This document shows, piece by piece, positions 1-6,446 of a DNA stretch of 6,446 bases; the first letter of the stretch is position 1, and every line of letters starts with the position of its first letter. The position numbers and the translations under genes are program-made. This DNA comes from Thiomicrorhabdus sp. Its GTDB lineage: Bacteria; Pseudomonadota; Gammaproteobacteria; Thiomicrospirales; Thiomicrospiraceae. The notes under the pieces were generated by a model that made no database searches, was not told the DNA's origin, and saw nothing but the letters and a program-made list of their open reading frames with translations. The stretch is taken from positions 1 through 6,446 of the forward strand of contig WFNQ01000249.1 in assembly GCA_015488565.1 (NCBI GenBank). Direction: 5' to 3'.

Positions 1-588
<588 letters not shown>

Positions 589-610
589 TTAGCACACTTT
601 TAAAGGGTTA

Positions 611-625
611 GAAACCGAAGGTTTC
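611..625 (-). promoter_or_regulatory. small hairpin in the pyrG leader
   Basis: A perfect 6-bp stem, GAAACC pairing with GGTTTC around a 3-nt loop, lies 22 nt upstream of the pyrG start and inside the predicted transcript leader. No run of T follows it on the minus strand, so it is not a canonical terminator. It could be a leader element that stabilises or modulates pyrG mRNA. The structure is seen; the role is a guess. Confidence 0.35.
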
Positions 626-646
626 GAGTAATCAGAATGGAAAAGA

Positions 647-675
647 ATTATAGACGAAAAGCCCATTTTCAGCAA
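647..675 (-). promoter_or_regulatory. candidate sigma-70 promoter for pyrG
   Basis: On the minus strand a perfect -10 box TATAAT (652-647) is preceded, after a 17-nt spacer, by TTGCTG (675-670), a 3/6 match to the -35 consensus. It lies just past the tilS stop codon. It would start transcription near 640, giving pyrG a leader of about 50 nt. This suggests pyrG can be expressed independently of accA-tilS. Confidence 0.55.
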
Positions 676-688
676 TGTAATTATTGAC

Positions 689-2149
689 CTAAATACCGTT
701 ACTACCGTTCATAATACGGGAACACTCTTGCTGAGAAACTGACAACAAAACAGTGGGTTGAATATTTCTCCCCCCCCCTCTCTCTTCAACCATCAGATTT
801 TCCGACGTTTTTACACACGAAAAACAACCTAAAACCGCGACAACAACACCATCACAACTTAACACCGGCCAAAACGGTCGCTCCCAAGCTGGTATTTTAT
901 TTTTTTGAAAAAATGACTTTAGTTTTTTACGATTTATCGCATCCTCTTTGGATATATTCCTCACCACCATGCACGACATTCTGGGCAACCAACTTGCCTC
1001 AATTTGCCAGTCATAATAGGTTTTTTCTGCCACGACAGAGAAGGGGTATCCCTTTAGTATTCCTTGATGAAAACCTAATGCTAAATGCGGATATTTCTCC
1101 AGACAAATACCATTAAAATCAACTTTAAATAAATAAGGTAACGATTTGTTTTTTAATAAATAAAGACGTTTATTATAAAACCGTAGCTCACCTTGTTGCA
1201 GTCGGTAAGAAAATGCACTATTTCGACTCTCTGCTTGCTGAGATAATACCTCCTTTATCCACTGATAATGCCTTGTCGATAGCGTTAGAGCAAAGGATTG
1301 AAGCAACCAGTAACGCAATGCGTTTTTCTGCTCTAACCAGTCGAGATGCGTTAGTTGTTCAAAGTCAAAATAAAACGCACCCCCTTTCATTTTAGCGACC
1401 GCTTGTTCGGCCATTCGGTTTAATAAAACAGACGCTTCTGACATGTGTTCGGCGGTTCGAGCCAAGGTTTTGTCAACCTCTGGCCAGTATGCGCTTAACG
1501 CAGGTAGAACCTCTTGGCGAATGGCATTACGTCGATAACGCGTTAAGGTATTGCTTGGATCTTCCACCCAGATTAAATGAAAGTGCTCTGCATACGCTTT
1601 TAGTTTTGAATAGGGAATAGGCAACAACGGACGACAATGCTGTACGCTTCCCGTGATTGTAGACAATTCTTTTATCATAGGCATGGCGGCCAAACCTGAT
1701 ACGCCAGCGCCACGGGCTAAATTTAACAAGACTGTCTCTGCTTGGTCGCGCTGATGATGCCCTGTTACCAAGGCATCGGTATCAAGACAACAGCCCTTTG
1801 TTAACGCTTGATAACGCAATCGTCGAGCAACCGATTCCATGCCTTCACGCTTAACGGATGGCCATTGAAGTTTCGTTGATTTAAATGGAATATTTAAAGA
1901 TAGGCAAAATGCCTCGCAGTGTTTAACCCACTCCGATGCATTTTCTTGTAAATCGTGATGAATATGGTGTGCGATAAGTCGCCCTTTTAGATGGGGCGAC
2001 TGTGAGAGTAAGTGCAGTAAAACGGTGGAATCTAACCCGCCACTGTAAGCGACACAAATTTGAGAAAAATGAGCCGTTTGGTGAATAAATACGTTTAAGG
2101 CGTCTGAAAAATACGTTAAGCTTTCAGGACAATTAGAAGGAGACACCAC
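689..2149 (-). CDS. tilS: tRNA(Ile)-lysidine synthase
   Basis: TilS attaches lysine to C34 of the CAU-anticodon tRNA-Ile2, using ATP, so that it reads AUA and is charged with isoleucine. The enzyme is cytoplasmic and normally essential. The 486-residue protein has the N-type PP-loop SGGLDST (36-42), the conserved HHQRDQAET block (131-139), WVEDPSN...RRNAIR (194-211) and the C-terminal substrate-binding signature KKLKSFFQKNKIPAWER (408-424). It is longer than E. coli TilS (432 residues). Part of the excess is a tail after about residue 445 that passes through a run of nine G and matches no TilS motif I know. The start is GTG at 2149, with AAGGA 8 nt upstream; a second GTG follows directly and could also serve. 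It starts 17 nt after the accA stop, so co-transcription and translational coupling with accA are likely. It ends with TAG. Confidence 0.95.
   Translation of the reverse strand: MVSPSNCPESLTYFSDALNVFIHQTAHFSQICVAYSGGLDSTVLLHLLSQSPHLKGRLIAHHIHHDLQENASEWVKHCEAFCLSLNIPFKSTKLQWPSVKREGMESVARRLRYQALTKGCCLDTDALVTGHHQRDQAETVLLNLARGAGVSGLAAMPMIKELSTITGSVQHCRPLLPIPYSKLKAYAEHFHLIWVEDPSNTLTRYRRNAIRQEVLPALSAYWPEVDKTLARTAEHMSEASVLLNRMAEQAVAKMKGGAFYFDFEQLTHLDWLEQKNALRYWLLQSFALTLSTRHYQWIKEVLSQQAESRNSAFSYRLQQGELRFYNKRLYLLKNKSLPYLFKVDFNGICLEKYPHLALGFHQGILKGYPFSVVAEKTYYDWQIEASWLPRMSCMVVRNISKEDAINRKKLKSFFQKNKIPAWERPFWPVLSCDGVVVAVLGCFSCVKTSENLMVEERGGGRNIQPTVLLSVSQQECSRIMNGSNGI
770..778. repeat. homopolymer of nine C (nine G in the tilS coding strand)
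   Basis: A run of nine C on the plus strand encodes Gly458-Gly460 near the end of TilS and is flanked by CT/GA-rich sequence. Runs of this length are prone to slippage in replication and to sequencing error. Losing one base would end the protein at about residue 479, and gaining one at about residue 482, so only the poorly conserved tail would change. Confidence 0.9.
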
Positions 2150-2152
2150 TCG

Positions 2153-2165
2153 ACGAATCCTTCGT
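2153..2165 (-). promoter_or_regulatory. hairpin holding the tilS ribosome binding site
   Basis: Between the accA stop codon (2169-2167) and the tilS start (2149), ACGAA and TTCGT form a perfect 5-bp stem around a GGA loop. The Shine-Dalgarno sequence AAGGA (2162-2158) lies partly in the stem and partly in the loop. A ribosome ending accA translation would cover and open this hairpin, which fits translational coupling of tilS to accA. The pairing is seen; the coupling is inferred. Confidence 0.45.
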
Positions 2166-2166
2166 G

Positions 2167-3120
2167 CTACCCTTCAAAGTTACCATACGCCATGTAACGC
2201 TGATAACGAGACTCAAGCAACTCATCAATCGGCTTCTCTTTAAGCTGATCCAATTGAGAAATCAAAGCACTTTTTAGATTACTTGCCGCTTCTTGGTAGT
2301 TTCGATGTGCACCGCCAAGTGGCTCGGGAATAATCCCATCAATCAACCCCAAAGCCTTTAAACGCGTGGCTGTAATACCCAATGCTTGAGCGGCATCAGC
2401 GGCATTCGCGGCATTTTTCCACAATATAGACGCACAACCCTCTGGGGAGATGACTGAATAGGTTGAATACTCCATCATCATCATCACATCACCCACTCCA
2501 ATGGCCAAAGCACCACCCGAGCCACCCTCACCAATCACGGTACACACAATCGGTACTTTTAACTCGGCCATCTCAATTAGGTTTCGAGCGATGGCTTCAC
2601 TTTGACCGCGCTCTTCGGCATTAATACCAGGGTATGCACCCGGCGTGTCAATAAAGGTGATGATAGGTAAGCCAAAACGTTCGGCCATTTTCATCAATCG
2701 CAACGCTTTACGATACCCTTCTGGACGTGGCATTCCAAAGTTACGACGAATTTTTTCTTTGGTATCGCGCCCTTTTTCTTGTGTAATCAGCATCACAGGC
2801 TGACCGTCTAAACGTGCTAATCCAGCCACAATCGCTTCATCATCAGCAAAGGCACGATCACCATGCAGCTCTTTAAAGTCGGTAAAAATCTCAGGAATGT
2901 AATCCAATGCATAAGGTCGCTGTGGGTGACGTGATAATTTAGCAATTTGGACATCGGTTAATTTTTTAAACGTTGATTCCGTCAAATTCTTACGCTTCTC
3001 TTCTAACGCCGCAATTTCTTGCACCAAATTAACATCTCCACCATCTAAATGACGTAATTCATCAATTTTTGCCTCTAACTCAGCAATGGGTTGTTCAAAG
3101 TCTAAAAAATCAAGCTTCAT
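2167..3120 (-). CDS. accA: acetyl-CoA carboxylase carboxyltransferase subunit alpha
   Basis: AccA pairs with AccD to form the carboxyltransferase that moves CO2 from biotin on AccB to acetyl-CoA, giving malonyl-CoA, the committed step of fatty acid synthesis. At 317 residues it is close to E. coli AccA (319). The N-terminus, [18 protein letters not shown], is nearly identical to the family. It is followed by the crotonase-type carboxyltransferase core: [23 protein letters not shown] (118-139), IDTPGAYPG (157-165), the oxyanion-hole glycines [12 protein letters not shown] (197-208) and [17 protein letters not shown] (219-235). The ATG start is fixed by the conserved N-terminus; a weak GGA-type ribosome site precedes it. 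The C-terminus RYQRYMAYG... ends where the family ends, at a TAG stop. It leads the accA-tilS pair and is divergent from the DUF481 gene. accB, accC, accD and the often adjacent dnaE are not in the window. Confidence 0.98.
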   Translation of the reverse strand: MKLDFLDFEQPIAELEAKIDELRHLDGGDVNLVQEIAALEEKRKNLTESTFKKLTDVQIAKLSRHPQRPYALDYIPEIFTDFKELHGDRAFADDEAIVAGLARLDGQPVMLITQEKGRDTKEKIRRNFGMPRPEGYRKALRLMKMAERFGLPIITFIDTPGAYPGINAEERGQSEAIARNLIEMAELKVPIVCTVIGEGGSGGALAIGVGDVMMMMEYSTYSVISPEGCASILWKNAANAADAAQALGITATRLKALGLIDGIIPEPLGGAHRNYQEAASNLKSALISQLDQLKEKPIDELLESRYQRYMAYGNFEG

Positions 3121-3150
3121 GGTATTTCCATCTTCTTATCGTAAGGATTC

Positions 3151-3159
3151 AATATAGCA
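3151..3159 (-). promoter_or_regulatory. candidate extended -10 promoter for accA
   Basis: On the minus strand TGCTATATT matches an extended -10 element (TGn followed by a 5/6 TATAAT). A poor -35, TTGGTA (3181-3176), stands at a long 19-nt spacing, so activity would rely on the TG extension. The transcript would start roughly 25 nt before the accA ATG. Confidence 0.45.
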
Positions 3160-3189
3160 AATTTATGACACATTCTACCAAAATTGCCC

Positions 3190-3207
3190 GATTCCATGCA
3201 TAGAATC
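3190..3207. promoter_or_regulatory. 18-nt imperfect palindrome between divergent promoters, possible operator
   Basis: GATTC and GAATC arms flank a central ATGCAT. Of 18 positions, only one symmetric pair (C/A) breaks the symmetry. It sits just upstream of the candidate accA promoter and about 60 nt before the -35 of the DUF481 promoter, a usual place for a dimeric regulator. I cannot name a regulator. Confidence 0.35.
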
Positions 3208-3264
3208 ATCATTTTTTCTTAGCCTCTAAAAAAATGACGCCCGCTTTCAAAAAGAATACCAAAT

Positions 3265-3292
3265 TTGTATTTGCATTAAATTACGGTAAAAT
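3265..3292 (+). promoter_or_regulatory. candidate sigma-70 promoter for the DUF481 gene
   Basis: TTGTAT (3265-3270) and TAAAAT (3287-3292) are separated by 16 nt and fit the -35 and -10 consensus moderately well. Transcription would begin near 3299, giving a leader of about 65 nt that ends with the ribosome binding site AAAGG (3351-3355), 8 nt before the ATG. Confidence 0.5.
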
Positions 3293-3293
3293 G

Positions 3294-3315
3294 CCCCTAC
3301 CCAAAAACAGGGGTA
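3294..3315 (+). promoter_or_regulatory. possible small hairpin at the start of the DUF481 leader
   Basis: Two mutually exclusive 5-bp stems can form here: CCCCT (3294-3298) with AGGGG (3309-3313), or TACCC (3298-3302) with GGGTA (3311-3315). The area is otherwise AT-rich, so the C and G blocks stand out. It may stabilise the 5' end of the mRNA or be chance. Confidence 0.25.
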
Positions 3316-3363
3316 AGTAAAACTACCGCCCGAATAAATTATATTATTAAAAAGGTAAATACC

Positions 3364-4107
3364 ATGCTTTCAACTCGTTCAATCAATGCCTTCGCTTTCA
3401 TTGGCATGACACTCATCCCTCTCTCATCTATTGCCGCCGATCCTCAATCACTTGGACTTTCAGGCAGTGGTGAAGCGGGTTACAACAGCAGCACAGGAAA
3501 CACGACAACAACCAGTGTATTTGGGGCAATCAAGCTCAACTATAATAAAGCCCATTCTGAGTTAAAGTCTATCCTTGAGGTTAACTATAAATCTGAAAAT
3601 GATATTCAAACACAAGAACGTTACTTACTCGACCTACAACAAAATCATTTTTACGATGAGGACCGTAGCTATTATAGTTTTATCGGAGGGCAGTTTGAGA
3701 ACAGTCGCTTTGAAGAAATTGACCTAGACGCCACACTTTCTTTGGGTTTGGGTAAAAGACTCTACCAGACAGATAGTACAATGCTAACAGGTGAAATTGG
3801 ACTGGGTTTTCAATCAACGACCTTAACCAGTACCGCAGGTGGCAAGACGACCGATCAAACGATTGGTCGATTAAAGCTTGATTTTAACCATAAAATCAAT
3901 GACATGGTCACCTTTTCTCAAGATGCTCTTCTTTTAGCGGGCAGTAACCGTACTAAATTTGAAGCCAATACTGGCTTTAAAGTCAAAGTGGCGGATAACA
4001 TGAATGTCAAAGCCGCTTACAAGCATCGATACAATGATAATCCTGCCGCTGCCAATATTAAAAAGACGGACACTCAAACCACGTTAACCCTTATTTACGA
4101 TTTTTAA
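3364..4107 (+). CDS. DUF481 (YdiY-like) outer-membrane beta-barrel protein
   Basis: The 247-residue precursor starts with a classical signal peptide (charged Arg5, hydrophobic 8-23, cleavage near SIAA/D at 24-25). The rest matches DUF481 proteins by pattern: an opening GSGEAGYNSSTGNTTTTS segment (34-51), a central EERYLLDLQQNHFYDEDRSYYSF-type region, LGLGKRLYQTDSTMLTGEIGLGF, and a C-terminal KKTDTQTTLTLIYDF. Alternating polar and hydrophobic strands and a terminal Phe are typical of outer-membrane barrels recognised by BAM. Relatives are called salt-induced outer-membrane proteins, but their molecular function is unknown, so none is assigned. ATG at 3364 is set by the signal peptide and by AAAGG 8 nt upstream. 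The gene is probably monocistronic: it has its own promoter and converges on ycaO. It ends with TAA. Confidence 0.9.
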   Translation: MLSTRSINAFAFIGMTLIPLSSIAADPQSLGLSGSGEAGYNSSTGNTTTTSVFGAIKLNYNKAHSELKSILEVNYKSENDIQTQERYLLDLQQNHFYDEDRSYYSFIGGQFENSRFEEIDLDATLSLGLGKRLYQTDSTMLTGEIGLGFQSTTLTSTAGGKTTDQTIGRLKLDFNHKINDMVTFSQDALLLAGSNRTKFEANTGFKVKVADNMNVKAAYKHRYNDNPAAANIKKTDTQTTLTLIYDF

Positions 4108-4113
4108 ATAGAT

Positions 4114-4139
4114 AAAAGAGACCTTCCAAGGAAGGTCTC
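4114..4139 (-). terminator. intrinsic terminator of ycaO, between convergent genes
   Basis: A perfect 9-bp stem, GAGACCTTC (4118-4126) with GAAGGTCTC (4131-4139), closes a 4-nt loop. Read on the minus strand it is followed directly by TTTT and then an AT-rich stretch, a good Rho-independent terminator lying 9 nt past the ycaO stop. For the converging DUF481 transcript the same hairpin forms but lacks a T run right after it, so termination in that direction would be weaker. Confidence 0.8.
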
Positions 4140-4147
4140 AACTCAAA

Positions 4148-5869
4148 CTACCCCTTCATTTTTTCTGCTTTTACCGCACGAGTTTGCTGATAGATTTCCA
4201 ACAAAGCTTGGTGTCGACCGCTGGATTTGAAAATATCCAACCCAATGGCTTCTCCCCACAATGCTTGCTCACCACTGATATTGAGCCAAGCCTGCTCACT
4301 AACGTCCTGTCCAAATAAGCATGCCATAGAATAGGTATTTACCTCATCATTAAGCTGCATTTCAATTCCATATTGCAACGCACGATAAGCCAATAACCAC
4401 GGATTATTAGGGGACATAAAGCACAGTGCATCCTGAACCATTTCAAGCGCATCTTCATAAGATTGTGCCGCTAAATAACACCAAAACTTTAATTCAACCA
4501 CTTTAAGCTCGGCCCAAAAACTCTTGGGATCAGGCATTAAACCAATTAAAGAGGCTACGCCTTGATGATCGCTTAAGCCCAGCTCATCCATTAAGGTTGT
4601 TAAACCTAAAAAGTCACTGCTTTGATCTAAATCCAATAAACATTCACGTAAAATACGCCCTGTATTTTGATTGCTATCAATCAACTCACTATTCGGATAA
4701 ATCTCTGACATGCCTGGCACAACAATTCGACACGCTTCAAAGTCATAATGATTATAGTTGGCAACATAAACAGAGCACCCTTGTTCTGCAACCTTGCCAC
4801 AAAGCTGTGACCACTGCTCTTCTGTACTGCCAGAAAAATCCCAATGAACAAACTCATGGTCATAGTTATCTGAAATAAAATGACCATGAATCAAGCCACT
4901 TGAATCAATAAAATGATTTTCTAAGTTCTCATCTTCCGCCACAACAAAGGTATCAAATACAGGCATCTGAAAGCCATCCAAGTGGCCTAGTTCACGCCCT
5001 TGTAAAGACTCGGTCAAGGTTCGTTCTAAAGCAACCTCAAACATAGGGTGCGCACCAAATGAAGCAAAACAAAGCCCTGTTTTTTGCTCAAATAAAGTCA
5101 CATTAATCACCGGGAATTGCCCACCCAGTGAGGCATCTCGTATCGACAAGGCAATGCCCTTTTTATTAAGCGATTTAATGGCTTGCACAACATCGGGATA
5201 CAATTGAACAATTTCATTTGGTACTTCTGGCAAACAGATATTTTCTCGCATAATTTTATTTTTGACCCAACGTTCAAAAATCTCAGATAACCCTTGTACC
5301 TGAGCTTCTGCGGCCGTGTTTCCAGCAGATAACCCATTACTCGCATATAAATTACTAAACAAGTTCATTGGAAAGTAAGCGGTTTCGCCTGTTGAAACCT
5401 GTTGCATGGCAATGGATCTCACCTCATTTTGAGAATCATTAAAACTCAATAAGTCACAAAATTCGATTTCACTATTTTCATCATAAAAAGCCCACAAGTC
5501 ATCTGTTAAACACTGTTTAAACGTGGTTTCCGAAAAGGATTTTTCGGTTGGGTAATACAACCAAGACCCCTGTGCTTCATCAGGTTTAGATTCAAGCCAG
5601 TAGTCTGAAAAGAAATAGTTGGTAGACAATCGCTCTAAATACTCTCCTAGCGCACTGGCAAGCGTTGATTTTCGGCTGGTTCCTTTACCATTAGTAAACA
5701 ATCCAGGACAGCGAGCATCGTAAATATGCAATGAAAAAACATTGGTCACAGGGTTTAACCAAGAAGCTTCTACAATATCAAAACCTGCCTCTTTTAAAAT
5801 ACGTTGCATATTGGCAATCGACCGTTCTAAACAGTCATCTTTACCCTTAATATAAGTTAGCTCACTCAC
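4148..5869 (-). CDS. ycaO: YcaO, accessory factor for methylthiolation of ribosomal protein S12
   Basis: This is the YcaO-family ATP-binding protein of the E. coli YcaO type. In E. coli it helps RimO add a methylthio group to an aspartate (Asp88) of ribosomal protein S12, and is not a peptide-cyclodehydratase in a toxin cluster. The 573 residues are collinear with E. coli YcaO (586): IKGKDDCLERSIA (7-19), FTNGKG...SALGEYLERLSTNYFF (58-87, Glu76/Glu79), SNGLSAGNTAAEAQVQGLSEIFERWVKN (177-204), SFGAHPMFEVALERTLTE (270-287, Arg283), HFIDSSGLI, and RIVVPGMSEIYP. The Glu/Asn/Gln/Arg pattern of the ATP and Mg site is intact. The C-terminal third is alpha-helical and repeat-like, as in E. coli. The start is GTG (5869) with AGGAG (5882-5878) 8 nt upstream. 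A TAG stop is followed by a clear terminator. It stands alone, divergent from the cytochrome gene, and rimO is not nearby, as is common. No RiPP precursor, transporter or dehydrogenase is next to it. Confidence 0.95.
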   Translation of the reverse strand: MSELTYIKGKDDCLERSIANMQRILKEAGFDIVEASWLNPVTNVFSLHIYDARCPGLFTNGKGTSRKSTLASALGEYLERLSTNYFFSDYWLESKPDEAQGSWLYYPTEKSFSETTFKQCLTDDLWAFYDENSEIEFCDLLSFNDSQNEVRSIAMQQVSTGETAYFPMNLFSNLYASNGLSAGNTAAEAQVQGLSEIFERWVKNKIMRENICLPEVPNEIVQLYPDVVQAIKSLNKKGIALSIRDASLGGQFPVINVTLFEQKTGLCFASFGAHPMFEVALERTLTESLQGRELGHLDGFQMPVFDTFVVAEDENLENHFIDSSGLIHGHFISDNYDHEFVHWDFSGSTEEQWSQLCGKVAEQGCSVYVANYNHYDFEACRIVVPGMSEIYPNSELIDSNQNTGRILRECLLDLDQSSDFLGLTTLMDELGLSDHQGVASLIGLMPDPKSFWAELKVVELKFWCYLAAQSYEDALEMVQDALCFMSPNNPWLLAYRALQYGIEMQLNDEVNTYSMACLFGQDVSEQAWLNISGEQALWGEAIGLDIFKSSGRHQALLEIYQQTRAVKAEKMKG

Positions 5870-6044
5870 TCTTTACTCTCCTAGTTATTCATTTTTTTGT
5901 TCGTAACGACTCCGCTTATCCCTGAACCGTTACTTGAATTATTTATAACCCACTGAGAGGTTATTTTTGTTCTTTTTAAAAAATACAGATTCGAACTGAG
6001 ATAAACAAGCTCTGTTACTGCACAATTTTTTTTGATTTTGTTTT

Positions 6045-6053
6045 TGATATAAA
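6045..6053 (+). promoter_or_regulatory. candidate extended -10 promoter for the cytochrome gene
   Basis: TGATATAAA fits an extended -10 (TGn plus a 5/6 match to TATAAT) downstream of a T-rich tract (6026-6045). No good -35 stands at 17 nt. A second possible -10, TAGAAT (6059-6064), is a weaker alternative. The leader would be about 50-55 nt. Confidence 0.35.
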
Positions 6054-6071
6054 GTGCGTAGAATTAAAACC

Positions 6072-6078
6072 GAGGAGG
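6072..6078 (+). promoter_or_regulatory. strong Shine-Dalgarno-like GAGGAGG with no start codon after it
   Basis: A near-perfect anti-16S match lies in the cytochrome leader but no ATG, GTG or TTG follows at a usable distance. The real ribosome site of the gene is AAAGGG (6100-6105), 7 nt before the ATG. The upstream motif could act as a ribosome standby site or be chance. The AGGT at 6076-6079 can pair with ACCT at 6085-6088. Confidence 0.3.
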
Positions 6079-6112
6079 TTAATCACCTTCACTTCTTTCA
6101 AAGGGTACAACC

Positions 6113-6406
6113 ATGAAAAAAATACCGTTCAAAACACTCTCCCTCTCAATTGCCATATCCAGCCAAATGCTCATACCACAAAGCGTCATGGCAGAACCCC
6201 ACCCAGGCAAAGTGCTTCATGATGATAACAATTGCATTAGGTGTCATGCAGACAAACCTTATAATCCAAATAAAACAGACTCCTTTCCCAAGCTAGTCAA
6301 AAGCATCCGGTTTTGTAATGAAAATTTAGGCATTGGCTTATTTGATGATGAAATAGAGGAACTGGCTGACTACCTCAATAACACCTATTATCAGCACCCT
6401 AAATAA
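6113..6406 (+). CDS. small periplasmic monohaem cytochrome c
   Basis: The 97-residue precursor has a Sec signal peptide (KK at 2-3, hydrophobic core to about 25, cleavage after VMA at residue 27), leaving a mature domain of about 70 residues. It has one haem-binding motif, CIRCH (41-45), where His45 is the proximal iron ligand, then a C-terminal helix LFDDEIEELADYLNNTYY (76-93) typical of small class I cytochromes. It resembles short cytochromes of beta- and gammaproteobacteria that share a Cys-Asn-x-Asn-Leu-Gly...Phe-Asp-Asp-Glu tail. The mature part contains no methionine, so the usual His/Met ligation is impossible; His30, His36, His95 or an Asn could bind, or the iron is five-coordinate. 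A third cysteine, Cys68, is present. ATG with AAAGGG 7 nt upstream fixes the start, and it ends with TAA. It probably carries electrons or senses a ligand in the periplasm, but no partner oxidase or dehydrogenase is in view. Confidence 0.85.
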   Translation: MKKIPFKTLSLSIAISSQMLIPQSVMAEPHPGKVLHDDNNCIRCHADKPYNPNKTDSFPKLVKSIRFCNENLGIGLFDDEIEELADYLNNTYYQHPK

Positions 6407-6446
6407 CACCCATAGAAAACCTTTAATTTAGTTAATAAAAAAAGAG

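Noticed and set aside
611..625. Intrinsic terminator for tilS
   Set aside because: The hairpin is short and is not followed by a T run on the minus strand; kept only as a leader hairpin.
913..1395. Open frames on the plus strand at 913-1116 and 1213-1395
   Set aside because: Both lie wholly antisense to tilS, lack family features and have no convincing ribosome site; they are shadows of the real gene.
4597..4887. Open frames at 4597-4878 (plus) and 4681-4887 (minus)
   Set aside because: Both lie within ycaO, whose frame is continuous and matches its family across this stretch.
5107..5346. Minus-strand open frame inside ycaO
   Set aside because: It is a shifted frame of the conserved YcaO ATP-site region with no start signal of its own.
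4148..5869. YcaO as part of a peptide natural-product (azoline) cluster
   Set aside because: The protein follows E. coli YcaO end to end, including the C-terminal extension, and no precursor peptide, dehydrogenase or exporter is adjacent.
5903..5933. Inverted repeat GTAACG/CGTTAC upstream of ycaO
   Set aside because: Only 6 bp with a 19-nt gap, easily expected by chance in a 243-nt region.
6031..6050. FNR-type site in the cytochrome upstream region
   Set aside because: TTGAT occurs twice as a direct repeat, not as the required inverted TTGAT-N4-ATCAA pair.

Overview
The window looks like chromosomal DNA from a low-to-mid GC gammaproteobacterium. CTP synthase, TilS, AccA and YcaO all read like gammaproteobacterial family members. 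The order accA-tilS-pyrG is the one known from Pseudomonas and many relatives (dnaE-accA-tilS-pyrG-kdsA-eno). A small secreted c-type cytochrome and a DUF481 outer-membrane protein would fit a respiratory, possibly sulfur-oxidising lineage of the Thiomicrospira/Hydrogenovibrio kind. That lineage is only an inference.

Layout. Positions 1-3120, all on the minus strand, hold the housekeeping cluster accA (2167-3120), tilS (689-2149) and the first part of pyrG (1-588, running off the window). accA and tilS are 17 nt apart, and the tilS ribosome binding site lies in a small hairpin. pyrG follows after 100 nt and appears to have its own promoter. Positions 3121-3363 are a divergent control region with candidate promoters for accA and for the DUF481 gene, plus an 18-nt imperfect palindrome. 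The DUF481 gene (3364-4107, plus) converges on ycaO (4148-5869, minus), with an intrinsic terminator hairpin between them. Positions 5870-6112 are a second divergent region, leading to a 97-residue periplasmic monohaem cytochrome c (6113-6406, plus).

How the genes relate. AccA (first committed step of fatty acid synthesis), TilS (decoding of AUA codons) and PyrG (CTP supply) are growth functions commonly kept together. YcaO is the accessory factor for methylthiolation of ribosomal protein S12, whose partner RimO is not in the window. The DUF481 protein and the cytochrome are cell-envelope proteins with no evident pathway link to each other.

The most striking point is pyrG. The reading frame is intact and highly conserved on both sides of a single in-frame amber codon (115-117) that replaces a Gln conserved in the family. 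TAG also ends accA, tilS and ycaO at natural protein ends, so TAG is not simply reassigned here. The options are a sequencing error, a real nonsense mutation with another source of CTP, or suppression. I found no CRISPR array, insertion sequence, tRNA or rRNA, and no clearly new multi-gene system.
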